Source of the DNA: Streptomyces amritsarensis
GTDB lineage: Bacteria > Actinomycetota > Actinomycetes > Streptomycetales > Streptomycetaceae
Assembly (NCBI RefSeq): GCF_001953875.1
Contig: NZ_MQUR01000021.1
Coordinates: 1-64,000, forward strand
Length of the DNA: 64,000 nt
Direction: 5' to 3'
The notes under the pieces were generated by a model, which saw only the letters and a program-made list of their open reading frames with translations, was not told the origin of the DNA and ran no database searches. Position 1 is the first letter of the stretch, and each line of letters opens with the position of its first letter. The position numbers were made by a program, and so were the translations under genes. Of this stretch, positions 7,672 to 16,708 are shown piece after piece.

Positions 7672-9498
7672 CTACTGTGCGGACACGGCCTGGAACACCG
7701 GCACGCCCGCCCGCGTCAGCCGCCAGTCCACCGAAGCGAACTGCGCCGGATCGATCGTCCCCTTCGCCTTCACCCACTGGACGATCGTGTTGCGGATCTC
7801 GTCCGAGTTCGACCACAACTGCTTCGCCTGCGGCACGTGCGGGAAGTTCCCACCACCCGACGCCCGGTAGTTGTTCACCGCCAGCACGAACTGAGCCGCC
7901 GGATCCACCGCCTTCCCCTGGAAGGACAGCCCCGAGATCCGCGAACCCGCCGGCTGCGCAATGTCGATGTCGTACACCAGCCCGTACACCGCGTCGTAGT
8001 TGTAGTCCGGGATGCCCTCCGCGTTCGTCAGCTTCGCCGGATCCACCGCGTCACCCGGCGCCGTCCGCACGAAATACCGCGCCGAGTACTCCAGATAGTC
8101 CTTCAGCTGCGCACCCGTCAGCAGCCGCGCCTCCATCGTGTTCTCGAACGGGTACAGCCCCGCCGCATCCCTGATCGTCACCTGCCCGGCCGGGATCGCC
8201 GCCGTCCGCGAGAAGCACGAAGCCTGCGACAGCACCGGAAGCGCCGCCCACTGCGAACCCGCCAGCGCCGCCTTCACCGTCTCCGCCTGCACATGGTTGA
8301 TCAGGTCGATGATCGGCACGTCCTTGACCGGACCCTCCGCCGAGGACATCGCCTGAGTCGAGGTGCCGATCACCTGGTTCACGTACGCCACGACCTTGCG
8401 GTGCTCGTCCGACAGCAGCCGCGTGATCTTCGCGTCCTCCGCCACCGTGTTCGAGTTCAGCACCTTCGCCGCGACCTTCGCCACCGACCAGCGGCCCTTC
8501 TCCCACACCAGCTCGAAGTCGAACAGCGTCAGCCGCTGCCCCCACTTCAGCGGCTCCGACAGCACCACGTCCTTACCGGTCGCCTTGTTCTTCACCCGGT
8601 ACTCGGGGATCTCCGTGTGCGCGTGCCCCACCAGGATCGCGTCGATCCCCGGCACCTGCTCCGCCACCAGCGCCGCCGCGTTCTCGATGTACGGCAGCTG
8701 GTCACCGTAGGACGACGTACCGCTCGACCCCGAGTGCGCCGACACGATCACCACGTCCGCACCCATCGAACGCAGCCGCGGCACATACTTCGCCGCCTGC
8801 TCCTCCAGCCCCGGGAACGTCATCTTCCCCTGCACGTTCGCCTTGTCCCACAGCGCGATGCCCGGGTTCGTCAACCCCAGCACCGCCACCTTCACGTCCC
8901 GACCGCAAGGCGTGCGCAGCTTGTGCATGCTGTACGGCGCGAACGCCGGCTTCAGCGTCTTCGCATCCAGCGCGTTCGCCCCCAGCAACGGGAAGTCGCA
9001 CTGCTCCTCGAACTTCCGCAGCACCGGAATGCCGTAGTTGAACTCGTGGTTTCCCAGCGCCGCCGCGTCATAGCCGATCGCGTTCATCGCCTGCGCCATC
9101 GGGTGCACCGGACCACGCCGCGCCGTGATCGGATCGACCTTCGCGTAGTAGTACGACAGCTGCGTGCCCTGGATGGTGTCACCCGCGTCGATCAGCAGCG
9201 TGTTGCGCCGCCCCTTCTCCGCCCGCACCTGCTCCACCAGCGTCGAGATCTTCGCCAGACCGACGTCGTTGTGCGCCTTGTCGTCGAACTCCTTGTCCGT
9301 GAAGTAGTCCCAGTTGAAGACGTTCCCGTGCAGGTCGGTCGTCCCCATCACCGTGAACGCGTACGTCCGCGGCCCCTTCGCCTTCGCATCCTGCACCCCG
9401 GCGGCCGCCGACGCCGGGGTGCTCGCGGCCCCCGCCAGCGCCACGGCCGCACCCGTCGCGGCCGTGGTCCCTATGAAAGTCCTGCGGTCGAACGCCAT
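7672..9498 (-). CDS. Tat-exported bifunctional metallophosphatase/5'-nucleotidase
   Basis: A 608-residue secreted enzyme of the UshA/5'-nucleotidase family, expected to dephosphorylate extracellular nucleotides and salvage phosphate. The N-terminus MAFDRRTFIG carries a twin-arginine motif, a hydrophobic stretch and an Ala-x-Ala cleavage region (about residue 32). Metallophosphoesterase motifs follow in order: TTDLHGN, GDTIQG, GNHEFNYG and GHAHTE. The C-terminal half (from about residue 350) is the substrate-specificity domain, with FENT and an NYRASGGG loop. A Shine-Dalgarno AGGGAGA sits 5 nt before the ATG. No Pho box was recognised. Confidence 0.9.
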   Translation of the reverse strand: MAFDRRTFIGTTAATGAAVALAGAASTPASAAAGVQDAKAKGPRTYAFTVMGTTDLHGNVFNWDYFTDKEFDDKAHNDVGLAKISTLVEQVRAEKGRRNTLLIDAGDTIQGTQLSYYYAKVDPITARRGPVHPMAQAMNAIGYDAAALGNHEFNYGIPVLRKFEEQCDFPLLGANALDAKTLKPAFAPYSMHKLRTPCGRDVKVAVLGLTNPGIALWDKANVQGKMTFPGLEEQAAKYVPRLRSMGADVVIVSAHSGSSGTSSYGDQLPYIENAAALVAEQVPGIDAILVGHAHTEIPEYRVKNKATGKDVVLSEPLKWGQRLTLFDFELVWEKGRWSVAKVAAKVLNSNTVAEDAKITRLLSDEHRKVVAYVNQVIGTSTQAMSSAEGPVKDVPIIDLINHVQAETVKAALAGSQWAALPVLSQASCFSRTAAIPAGQVTIRDAAGLYPFENTMEARLLTGAQLKDYLEYSARYFVRTAPGDAVDPAKLTNAEGIPDYNYDAVYGLVYDIDIAQPAGSRISGLSFQGKAVDPAAQFVLAVNNYRASGGGNFPHVPQAKQLWSNSDEIRNTIVQWVKAKGTIDPAQFASVDWRLTRAGVPVFQAVSAQ

Positions 9499-9624
9499 GC
9501 CATCTCCCTCTTACGGCTGAACAACGCGCGTAGATTCTGACCCGGCAGTAACAGGCCGCAACACCCCTGCCAGGTTTCGATCCGGTGACCACCCCCGAAC
9601 GGGCGACAGTGCGAGAGTGAATCC

Positions 9625-10350
9625 ATGACCCAGGACGCAGCGCACACACCGCACGCATCCCACCAGCCCTACGGCACCCCCGAAGTACCCCGCGTAGCAG
9701 TCCGCGGCGAAGCCCGCCTCGAAGTCGACCCCGAGATCGCCCGCATCGGCATCACTGTCAACGCCCGCGGTACCGACCGCCGCACGGCACTCGAAGACCT
9801 CACCCGCCGCAACAACACCGTCCTCGACCTCATCAAAAGCTACGGCGACCCCGTCGAAAAACTCGAAACCGGCGCCCTCTCCATCACGCCCGAACTCACC
9901 CGCCACGGCCGCGCCGAACGCGTCCGCGCCTACCACGGCCGAGTCCACATCACCGCCGAACTCAGCGACTTCACCGCCCTCGGCGAACTCACCACCCGCC
10001 TTGCCGACCTCGAACTCACCCAGGTCGACGGTCCCTGGTGGGCCCTGCGCCCCACCTCACCCGCCCACGGCGAAGCCCGCCGCCAAGCCGTGCTCGAAGC
10101 CGTCCAACGCGCCCGCGAATACGCAGAAGCCCTCGGCGCCCGCCTCGCCGCCCTCGTCGAACTCGCCGACCTCGGAGCCGAGAACGCCGCCCCCTTCCCC
10201 CAGGCCCCCGGCGGCTCCGGCATGCGGACCATGGCCTTCAGCACCGCCACCGAGGACGCCGGCCCCCCGCCGCTCGACCTCGAACCCCAGCGCCAGACCG
10301 TCTACGCCCAGGTGAACGCACGCTTCACCATGACCCCGCCGCAACTCTGA
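9625..10350 (+). CDS. SIMPL domain (DUF541) protein
   Basis: A 241-residue protein with one SIMPL domain from about residue 22 (PRVAVRGEARLEVDPEIARI, typical of the family start) to the end. SIMPL proteins such as YggE are often periplasmic and linked to oxidative stress; their molecular function is not established. This copy has no signal peptide and is probably cytoplasmic. It is divergent from the secreted nucleotidase over 126 bp. A Shine-Dalgarno-like GAGAG precedes the ATG. Confidence 0.85.
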   Translation: MTQDAAHTPHASHQPYGTPEVPRVAVRGEARLEVDPEIARIGITVNARGTDRRTALEDLTRRNNTVLDLIKSYGDPVEKLETGALSITPELTRHGRAERVRAYHGRVHITAELSDFTALGELTTRLADLELTQVDGPWWALRPTSPAHGEARRQAVLEAVQRAREYAEALGARLAALVELADLGAENAAPFPQAPGGSGMRTMAFSTATEDAGPPPLDLEPQRQTVYAQVNARFTMTPPQL

Positions 10351-10372
10351 AACGCGGATAAAAAGGGCCCCC

Positions 10373-10396
10373 GGGGGTGCTCATCAGAGCACCCCC
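10373..10396. terminator. Hairpin after the SIMPL gene
   Basis: A perfect 10-bp stem (10373-10382 with 10387-10396) with loop ATCA, 23 bp after the stop codon of the SIMPL gene. The RNA after the stem is A/C-rich rather than T-rich. Confidence 0.65.
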
Positions 10397-10414
10397 ACGC
10401 ACATTCAACAATTG

Positions 10415-10490
10415 TCAACAACCTTTCGCCCATTGGTTGTTGAGAGGACACCAGGAAGCGATTACCTACCCGTTGGTAGGGGAATAGGCT
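10415..10490 (+). promoter_or_regulatory. pyk promoter with upstream inverted repeat
   Basis: TTACCT (10462-10467), a 17-bp spacer and TAGGCT (10485-10490) form a good promoter. The -10 lies only 6 nt before the pyk ATG, so the mRNA should be leaderless. Just upstream is a 9-bp inverted repeat (10415-10423 with 10435-10443, TCAACAACC type) spaced by 11 nt. A second small repeat (CTACC/GGTAG, 10466-10479) overlaps the -35/-10 spacer. Either could be an operator. Confidence 0.6.
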
Positions 10491-10496
10491 CGCCCC

Positions 10497-11924
10497 ATGC
10501 GCCGAGCGAAAATCGTATGTACCCTGGGCCCCGCCACCGACTCATACGACCAGATCAAAGCACTGGTCGAAGCCGGAATGGACATCGCACGCCTCAACCT
10601 CAGCCACGGCACCTACGCCGAACACGAGGAGCGCTACCAGCGCGTACGCAAGGCCTCCGACGAGACCGGCCGCAGCGTCGGCATCCTCGCCGACCTTCAA
10701 GGCCCGAAGATCCGCCTCGGCCGCTTCCACGAAGGACCCGTACTCCTTGAACGCGGCGACGACTTCACCATCACCGTCGAAGACCACGAAGGCGACCGCC
10801 ACACCTGCGGCACCACCTACAAAGGACTCGCCGCAGACGTCACCACCGGCGAACGCATCCTCGTCGACGACGGCCGCGTCACCCTCGAAGTCACCCACGT
10901 CGACGGACCCCGCGTCCACACCCGCGTCATCGAAGGCGGCATGGTCTCCGACCACAAAGGCCTCAACCTCCCCGGCGTAGCCGTCTCCGTCCCCGCCCTC
11001 TCCGACAAGGACATCGAAGACCTCCGCTGGGCCCTGCGCACCGGCGCCGACGTCATCGCCCTCTCCTTCGTCCGCAGCGGCCGCGACATCGAAGACGTCC
11101 ACCGCATCATGGACGAAGAAGGCCGCCGCCTCCCCGTCATCGCCAAGATCGAAAAGCCCCAGGCCGTCGACAACATCGACGACATCGTCGCCGCCTTCGA
11201 CGGCATCATGGTCGCCCGCGGCGACCTCGGCGTCGAAATGCCCCTGGAACACGTCCCCATCGTCCAGAAGCGCGCCATCAAACTCGCCAAGCGCAACGCC
11301 AAACCCGTCATCGTCGCCACCCAGATGCTCGACTCGATGATCGACAACTCCCGCCCCACCCGCGCCGAAGCCTCCGACGTCGCCAACGCCGTCATCGACG
11401 GCACCGACGCCGTCATGCTCTCCGGCGAGACCAGCGTCGGCAAATACCCCGTCGAAACCGTCCGCACCATGTCCCGCATCGTCGAAGCCGCCGAAGAGGA
11501 CATCCTCGCCAAGGGCCTCCCGCCCCTCACCGACCGCAACAAGCCCCGCACCCAAGGCGGAGCCGTCGCCCGCGCCGCCGCCGAAATGGGCGACTTCCTC
11601 GACGCCAAATTCCTCATCGCCTTCACCCAGAGCGGCGACACCGTTCGCCGACTCTCCCGCTACCGCTCACCCATCCCCCTCCTCGCCTTCACCCCCGACC
11701 CCGCCACCCGCTCCCAGCTCAACCTCACCTGGGGCGTCGAAACCTTCCTCGGCCCCCACGTCGACTCCACCGACGCCATGGTCGCCCAGGTCGAAGAAGA
11801 ACTCCTGCGCATCGGCCGCTGCGTCCCCGGCGACACCGTCGTCATCACCGCCGGCTCACCCCCCGGCGTCAGCGGCTCCACCAACCTCGTCCGCATCCAC
11901 CACATCGGCGACCCCGTCCGCTGA
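10497..11924 (+). CDS. pyk: Pyruvate kinase
   Basis: A 475-residue pyruvate kinase that converts phosphoenolpyruvate and ADP to pyruvate and ATP in glycolysis. The N-terminus MRRAKIVCTLGPAT, the catalytic-lysine region IAKIEKPQAV and the metal-binding loop MVARGDLGVE are all present. The B domain is at about residues 70-165 and the regulatory C domain fills the last third. Length is normal for an actinobacterial enzyme. The ATG is fixed by the conserved N-terminus and by a -10 hexamer 6 nt upstream. Streptomyces usually have two pyk genes; position suggests the SCO2014-type copy. Confidence 0.96.
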   Translation: MRRAKIVCTLGPATDSYDQIKALVEAGMDIARLNLSHGTYAEHEERYQRVRKASDETGRSVGILADLQGPKIRLGRFHEGPVLLERGDDFTITVEDHEGDRHTCGTTYKGLAADVTTGERILVDDGRVTLEVTHVDGPRVHTRVIEGGMVSDHKGLNLPGVAVSVPALSDKDIEDLRWALRTGADVIALSFVRSGRDIEDVHRIMDEEGRRLPVIAKIEKPQAVDNIDDIVAAFDGIMVARGDLGVEMPLEHVPIVQKRAIKLAKRNAKPVIVATQMLDSMIDNSRPTRAEASDVANAVIDGTDAVMLSGETSVGKYPVETVRTMSRIVEAAEEDILAKGLPPLTDRNKPRTQGGAVARAAAEMGDFLDAKFLIAFTQSGDTVRRLSRYRSPIPLLAFTPDPATRSQLNLTWGVETFLGPHVDSTDAMVAQVEEELLRIGRCVPGDTVVITAGSPPGVSGSTNLVRIHHIGDPVR

Positions 11925-11940
11925 CCCCCACACCCACCAC

Positions 11941-11971
11941 CGCGCCGGGCCCCACCGAACGGCCCGGCGCG
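11941..11971. terminator. pyk terminator
   Basis: An 11-bp perfect GC stem (11941-11951 with 11961-11971) with a 9-nt loop, 16 bp after the pyk stop codon. Confidence 0.75.
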
Positions 11972-11992
11972 CCACGACCACCACAACACCCC

Positions 11993-12023
11993 TTGACCCC
12001 AAGTCCACTTGAGGTCCTACGGT
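11993..12023 (+). promoter_or_regulatory. MerR/SoxR-type promoter-operator
   Basis: TTGACC (11993-11998) and TACGGT (12018-12023) are separated by exactly 19 bp, the overlong spacer that MerR-family activators remodel. The spacer carries an imperfect palindrome at 11996-12015, with left half ACCCCAAGTC and right half CACTTGAGGT (8 of 10 positions complementary). It closely resembles the CCTCAAGT/ACTTGAGG dyad of SoxR operators. The -10 ends 7 nt before the ATG of the MarR gene. The MerR-family regulator must be encoded outside this window. Confidence 0.7.
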
Positions 12024-12030
12024 CACCCAC

Positions 12031-12489
12031 ATGACCACCACCCGGCAGTACTCCCGCGAACAACTCGCCGCCCAGCCCATCGGCCACTGGAGCCGCACGG
12101 CCGCCGACCTCGTCATCGCAGGCCTCCGCACCGCCCTCGCCGAGGAACACCTCACCCAGCCCCACTGGTGGGCCCTCAACCACGTCGCCGGCGCCCCCGG
12201 CACATGGACCCGCCCCGCCCTCACCGCGAAGCTCACCCCGTACGACGACCAGCACACCGACTTCGACACCGTCTACGACGACCTCGCAGCCCGCGGCTGG
12301 CTCACCGAGACCACCGACGGCCTCACCCTGACCGAGACGGGAGAGGCCGGACGCCTCCGCGCCCACGACCGCAACGCCAAGGTCCACACGAGGCTGCGAG
12401 AAGGCATCGACGACGCCGCATACGCCGCCACGATCGACGTCCTGCGCCGCATCGTCGCCAACCTCGGCGGCGACGGCGACCTGCCGTAG
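12031..12489 (+). CDS. MarR-like winged-helix regulator
   Basis: A 152-residue protein with MarR-like architecture: helical N-terminus, HTH/wing region around residues 45-105 (TDFDTVYDDLAARGWL ... GLTLTETGEAGRL) and helical C-terminus. Homologues bind DNA as dimers, often sensing small molecules. The LTLTETGE wing is characteristic. The ATG lies 7 nt after the -10 of a SoxR/MerR-type promoter, so the gene is probably leaderless and induced by an activator such as SoxR. A GNAT acetyltransferase follows 50 bp downstream and may be co-transcribed. Confidence 0.7.
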   Translation: MTTTRQYSREQLAAQPIGHWSRTAADLVIAGLRTALAEEHLTQPHWWALNHVAGAPGTWTRPALTAKLTPYDDQHTDFDTVYDDLAARGWLTETTDGLTLTETGEAGRLRAHDRNAKVHTRLREGIDDAAYAATIDVLRRIVANLGGDGDLP

Positions 12490-12539
12490 CCGAAGAAAGG
12501 GCTGGCGACAGACCCCGGCCGCCCAGTAGGAAGGGCGCC

Positions 12540-13124
12540 ATGAGCACCTCCATACGGACCTTCGCCCGCACCACGCTCGACCTCGGCGACGCGCAGCTCC
12601 ACCCCTGGGGCCGCAACCCCGCCGGACCGGAACTCCTCGACGACCTCGTCGCCGCCGCGGCCGACCCGAAGATCGCCCTCTGGAACCCCCTCGCCGCTGC
12701 CGACCACAAAGCCGCCCAGGCCTGGCTCGACGCCCGCGAGGACGGCTGGGACCGGGGCGCGGGCGCCGCCTTCGCGGTCCTGTCCGCCACCGACGGCGCC
12801 CTGCTCGGCACCGTCAACCTCCGCTGGGTCGACCGCGCCGACGGCCTGGCCATGATCGGCTACTGGTTCCTGCCGGACGCCCGCGGCCGCGGCCTCGCCA
12901 CCCGCGCCACCCGGGCGGTCACCACCTGGGGCTTCCGCACGGGGGGCGCCCGCCGGATCGAACTCGCCCACGCCGCCGGCAACGAGGCCTCCTGCCGCGT
13001 CGCCGACCGCTGCGGCTACCTCCCCGAGGGCGTCCTGCGCGAGTCCCACCTCTTCGGCGACGGCCGCCACCACGACGAACACCTCCACGCCCGCCTCGCC
13101 ACCGACCCGGAACCGGGCCCCTAG
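12540..13124 (+). CDS. GNAT family N-acetyltransferase (RimJ/RimL-like)
   Basis: A 194-residue acetyl-CoA-dependent N-acetyltransferase. Motif A, the pyrophosphate loop, is seen in PDARGRGLATRATRAV (about residues 114-130), followed by the RIELAHAAGNEAS segment and RCGYLPEGVLRE, typical of the RimJ/RimL subgroup. The substrate is unknown. AGGAAGGG about 6 nt before the ATG at 12540 supports this start; the longer upstream frame has no such signal. Its stop codon shares the palindrome CTAG with the stop of the convergent gene. Confidence 0.85.
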   Translation: MSTSIRTFARTTLDLGDAQLHPWGRNPAGPELLDDLVAAAADPKIALWNPLAAADHKAAQAWLDAREDGWDRGAGAAFAVLSATDGALLGTVNLRWVDRADGLAMIGYWFLPDARGRGLATRATRAVTTWGFRTGGARRIELAHAAGNEASCRVADRCGYLPEGVLRESHLFGDGRHHDEHLHARLATDPEPGP

Positions 13125-13906
13125 CACTTCGGCCCGATGTGGGCGTCCATGAGGGCGACGCAGTCCTTGCGGGCGATGGAGATGTTGAAGGGGTCGCTGC
13201 CGCGCGCGAGGACGGTCCACCGGACGCCGACCTTCGCGAGGGTGTCGGTGCAGAGCTTCCGGATGTCGTCGGACTTGTTCGTGAAGAAGTACCGCGGGTA
13301 CTCGTAACGCTTGCCGTTGCGCACCGTCCAGTTGGTGACCCGACACCCGTCGGAGTGGATCAGCCCCCGGAGGAACTCCCACGGGTGCGCGTCGACGATC
13401 TCCTGCTGCCAGTCCTCCAGGACGATCCGCCGCTCGTGCTTCTTCCCGGGCCCGTGCTGCGGGAACAGGCACGTCCAGTGCCATGTGTACGACTTGACTT
13501 CGACGCAGCCGTGCTGCCGGCGCCGGCCCACCTTCGGCTGGGGCATGACCCGGTGCATGGCTTCTTCCGCTGCGTCGATGAGCCCCGGCTGTGACGCGTT
13601 GCAGAAGATGGACAGGTGGTGCTGCTTGTACTTGGAGATGATGTGGCCGTCTCCGAGGTACAGGCCCAGGAGGTAGGCGTAGGCGGGCCGGTCCATTTCC
13701 CGAGTTGTGCAGCGCGGACAATCGGTGGGTTGGACGTACACCTCGCCGCGCTGTCTGCGGTCCTCGTGTCGCCACCAGCCGACTGTTCCTCGGGGGATGC
13801 CCAGGTGCTCGGCCACGACCCTGTTGGTCACACCTCTGCGCAGCAGAAGGACTGCTTCTTCGCGTATCGCGGGATTGTGCTCCACGTACGGGAGCTTTGC
13901 CGACAT
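13121..13906 (-). CDS. HTH protein with LAGLIDADG homing-endonuclease-like domain
   Basis: A 261-residue protein. Residues about 10-45 form a helix-turn-helix (AVLLLRRGVTNRVVAEHLG, IPRGTVGWW). This is followed by CPRC and two LAGLIDADG-type helices: YLLGLYLGDGH (about residue 76) and FLRGLIHSDGC (about residue 176), each with the acidic residue expected at the active site. It could be a free-standing site-specific endonuclease or a regulator built from one. The ATG at 13906 is preferred; an upstream TTG (13924) is possible and no clear Shine-Dalgarno is seen. It lies 90 bp downstream of a tRNA gene in the same orientation, and the flanking DNA is AT-richer than average, suggesting acquisition. 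Confidence 0.7.
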   Translation of the reverse strand: MSAKLPYVEHNPAIREEAVLLLRRGVTNRVVAEHLGIPRGTVGWWRHEDRRQRGEVYVQPTDCPRCTTREMDRPAYAYLLGLYLGDGHIISKYKQHHLSIFCNASQPGLIDAAEEAMHRVMPQPKVGRRRQHGCVEVKSYTWHWTCLFPQHGPGKKHERRIVLEDWQQEIVDAHPWEFLRGLIHSDGCRVTNWTVRNGKRYEYPRYFFTNKSDDIRKLCTDTLAKVGVRWTVLARGSDPFNISIARKDCVALMDAHIGPKC

Positions 13907-13996
13907 TCGGCCGGTCGGTCGCAATTCGAAGTTTCGTTCACTGCGACGAGTGAAGATCGCAAAATTCGCTTGGCGACCTTGAAATCGAAGGAGAAG

Positions 13997-14069
13997 TACC
14001 CCGGGTCGGATTCGAACCGACGCTGAATGGGTTTTGAATCCATCGCCTCTACCGCTGGGCTACCGGGGC
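13997..14069 (-). tRNA. tRNA, anticodon CAA, short variable arm
   Basis: A 73-nt cloverleaf: 7-bp acceptor stem closed by G1-U72, D-arm with AGCGGTAG loop, anticodon loop TTCAAAA (anticodon CAA at 14034-14036), 5-nt variable loop, T-arm GTCGG/CCGAC with TTCGAAT, discriminator A73. CCA is not encoded. CAA reads UUG, so it should be leucine, but bacterial tRNA-Leu normally has a long variable arm and this one does not. There is an A-C mismatch at 31-39 and C-A at 13-22. It is divergent from the ANTAR regulator. Confidence 0.85.
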
Positions 14070-14102
14070 CCCTTCGAAATGAAGGATACAGAAGACCCTC
14101 CG

Positions 14103-14132
14103 TGTCACAAACATACAGGAGCTAGGTAGGCT
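14103..14132 (+). promoter_or_regulatory. Promoter of the ANTAR response regulator
   Basis: TGTCAC (14103-14108), an 18-bp spacer and TAGGCT (14127-14132) form a probable vegetative promoter, giving a leader of about 30 nt before the GTG at 14169. Confidence 0.6.
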
Positions 14133-14168
14133 CGGGGGAGCTGAATCGCCTTGCAACAAGGAGCCCCC

Positions 14169-14822
14169 GTGACCGCCGAGCACGAGTCGACGCCCATGCC
14201 CGACGCCGACCAGTCGCACGTTCCGCCGCTGACGACCCGGGTCGTCATCGCCGAGGACGAGGCGCTCATCCGTCTCGACCTCAAAGAGATGCTCGAAGAA
14301 GAGGGCTACTCCGTCGTCGGCGAGGCCGGCGACGGGCAGACGGCCGTCGAGCTCGCCCGCGAGCACCGGCCCGACCTGGTCATCCTCGACGTGAAGATGC
14401 CCGTCCTGGACGGGATCTCCGCCGCCGAGAAGATCGCGCAGGAGTCCATCGCCCCCGTCCTGATGCTGACGGCGTTCTCGCAGCGCGACCTCGTCGAGCG
14501 GGCCCGGGACGCCGGGGCCATGGCGTACCTCGTGAAGCCGTTCAGCAAGAGCGACGTGGTGCCGGCCATCGAGATGGCCGTGTCCCGGTTCGCCGAGCTG
14601 CGCGCGCTGGAGCAGGAGGTCGCCGACCTCTCGCAGCGGCTGGAGACCCGCAAGCTGGTCGACCGGGCGAAGAGCATCCTGCAGACGCAGTACGGGCTGA
14701 CCGAGCCGGCGGCCTTCCGCTGGATCCAGAAGTCGTCCATGGACCGCCGCATGTCCATGCAGCAGGTCGCCGAGGTGGTCATCGAGGACGCCGAGGCGAA
14801 GAAGAAGGAGAGCGGGAAGTAG
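14169..14822 (+). CDS. ANTAR-domain response regulator (PdtaR-like)
   Basis: A 217-residue two-component output protein. The receiver domain (about residues 23-140) has the acidic pair ED near residue 30, the phospho-acceptor Asp74 in LVILDVKMP, and the conserved Lys in YLVKPFSKSD. The C-terminus (about residues 145-210) is an ANTAR RNA-binding domain (RKLVDRAKSILQ, AAFRWIQKSSMDRR). ANTAR proteins bind paired hairpins in leader RNAs and prevent termination. PdtaR/PdtaS of mycobacteria is the closest known system; no histidine kinase is next to it here. GTG at 14169 is chosen because AAGGAG lies 5 nt upstream. Confidence 0.92.
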   Translation: MTAEHESTPMPDADQSHVPPLTTRVVIAEDEALIRLDLKEMLEEEGYSVVGEAGDGQTAVELAREHRPDLVILDVKMPVLDGISAAEKIAQESIAPVLMLTAFSQRDLVERARDAGAMAYLVKPFSKSDVVPAIEMAVSRFAELRALEQEVADLSQRLETRKLVDRAKSILQTQYGLTEPAAFRWIQKSSMDRRMSMQQVAEVVIEDAEAKKKESGK

Positions 14823-14850
14823 TTCCCGTCCCGGGCTTCCCGGAACATGC

Positions 14851-14886
14851 GTGAGGCCCGCCTCCCCCGAGGGAGGCGGGCCTCAC
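14851..14886. terminator. Bidirectional terminator
   Basis: A 16-bp perfect stem (14851-14866 with 14871-14886) with loop CCGA sits between the ANTAR regulator and the convergent liv operon, and should stop transcription from both sides. Confidence 0.85.
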
Positions 14887-14894
14887 ACGTTGTG

Positions 14895-15607
14895 TCAGTC
14901 CTCGCCGAGGTAGGCCTTGCGGACGTCCTCGTTGTGGAGGAGGTCCTGGCCGGTGCCGGAGAGGACGATCTTGCCGATCTCCATGACGTGCGCCTGGTCG
15001 GCGAGGGAGAGCGCCGCCTGGGCGTTCTGCTCGACGAGGAGGATCGTCATGCCCGAGGCCTTGAGCTCGGAGATGGTCGACATGATCTTCTGCATCATCA
15101 GCGGGGAGAGGCCCATGGAGGGCTCGTCCAGCATGAGGAGCTTCGGCTGGCACATGAGCGCGCGGCCCATGGCGAGCATCTGCTGCTCACCGCCCGAGAG
15201 GGTGCCGGCGGCCTGCTTGCGACGCTCGCCCAGGATGGGGAAGAGGTCGTAGGCGCGCTGGATGTCCTTCTCGATGCCGTCCTTGTCGCTGCGGAGGAAG
15301 GCGCCGAGCTGGAGGTTCTCCTCGATCGTCAGCCGGGGGAAGATGTGGCGGCCCTCGGGGGAGTGCGCCAGCTTCAGGGCGACGATCTTGTGGGCGGGGA
15401 CGCCGACCAGGGGCTGGCCGTCGAAGGTGATGCTGCCCGCGGTGGGCTTCAGGAGCCCGGAGAGGGTGCGCAGGGTGGTCGTCTTGCCGGCGCCGTTGGT
15501 GCCGACGAGGCAGACGATCTCGCCTTCGTTGACTTCGAAGGAGATTCCCTTGACGGCTTCGATCTTGCCGTAGGCGACCTTGAGGTCCTCGACCTTGAGC
15601 AGTGCGG

Positions 15608-15611
<4 letters not shown>
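14895..15611 (-). CDS. livF: Branched-chain amino acid ABC transporter, ATP-binding protein LivF
   Basis: A 238-residue ABC ATPase on the cytoplasmic face of the LivHM permease. Walker A GTNGAGKTTTL (about residue 36), signature LSGGEQQMLAMGRAL (about residue 138) and Walker B LLMLDEPSMGLSP are intact. It is the last gene of the livJHMGF operon; its GTG start overlaps the livG stop by 4 bp. Substrate assignment (Leu/Ile/Val or related) rests on family and operon order. Confidence 0.93.

Positions 15612-16704
<1,093 letters not shown>

Positions 16705-16708
<4 letters not shown>

Noticed and set aside
7573..9540. Plus-strand frame of 655 codons over the nucleotidase
   Set aside because: Arg/Leu/His-rich shadow; the nucleotidase on the minus strand has full domains and a signal peptide.
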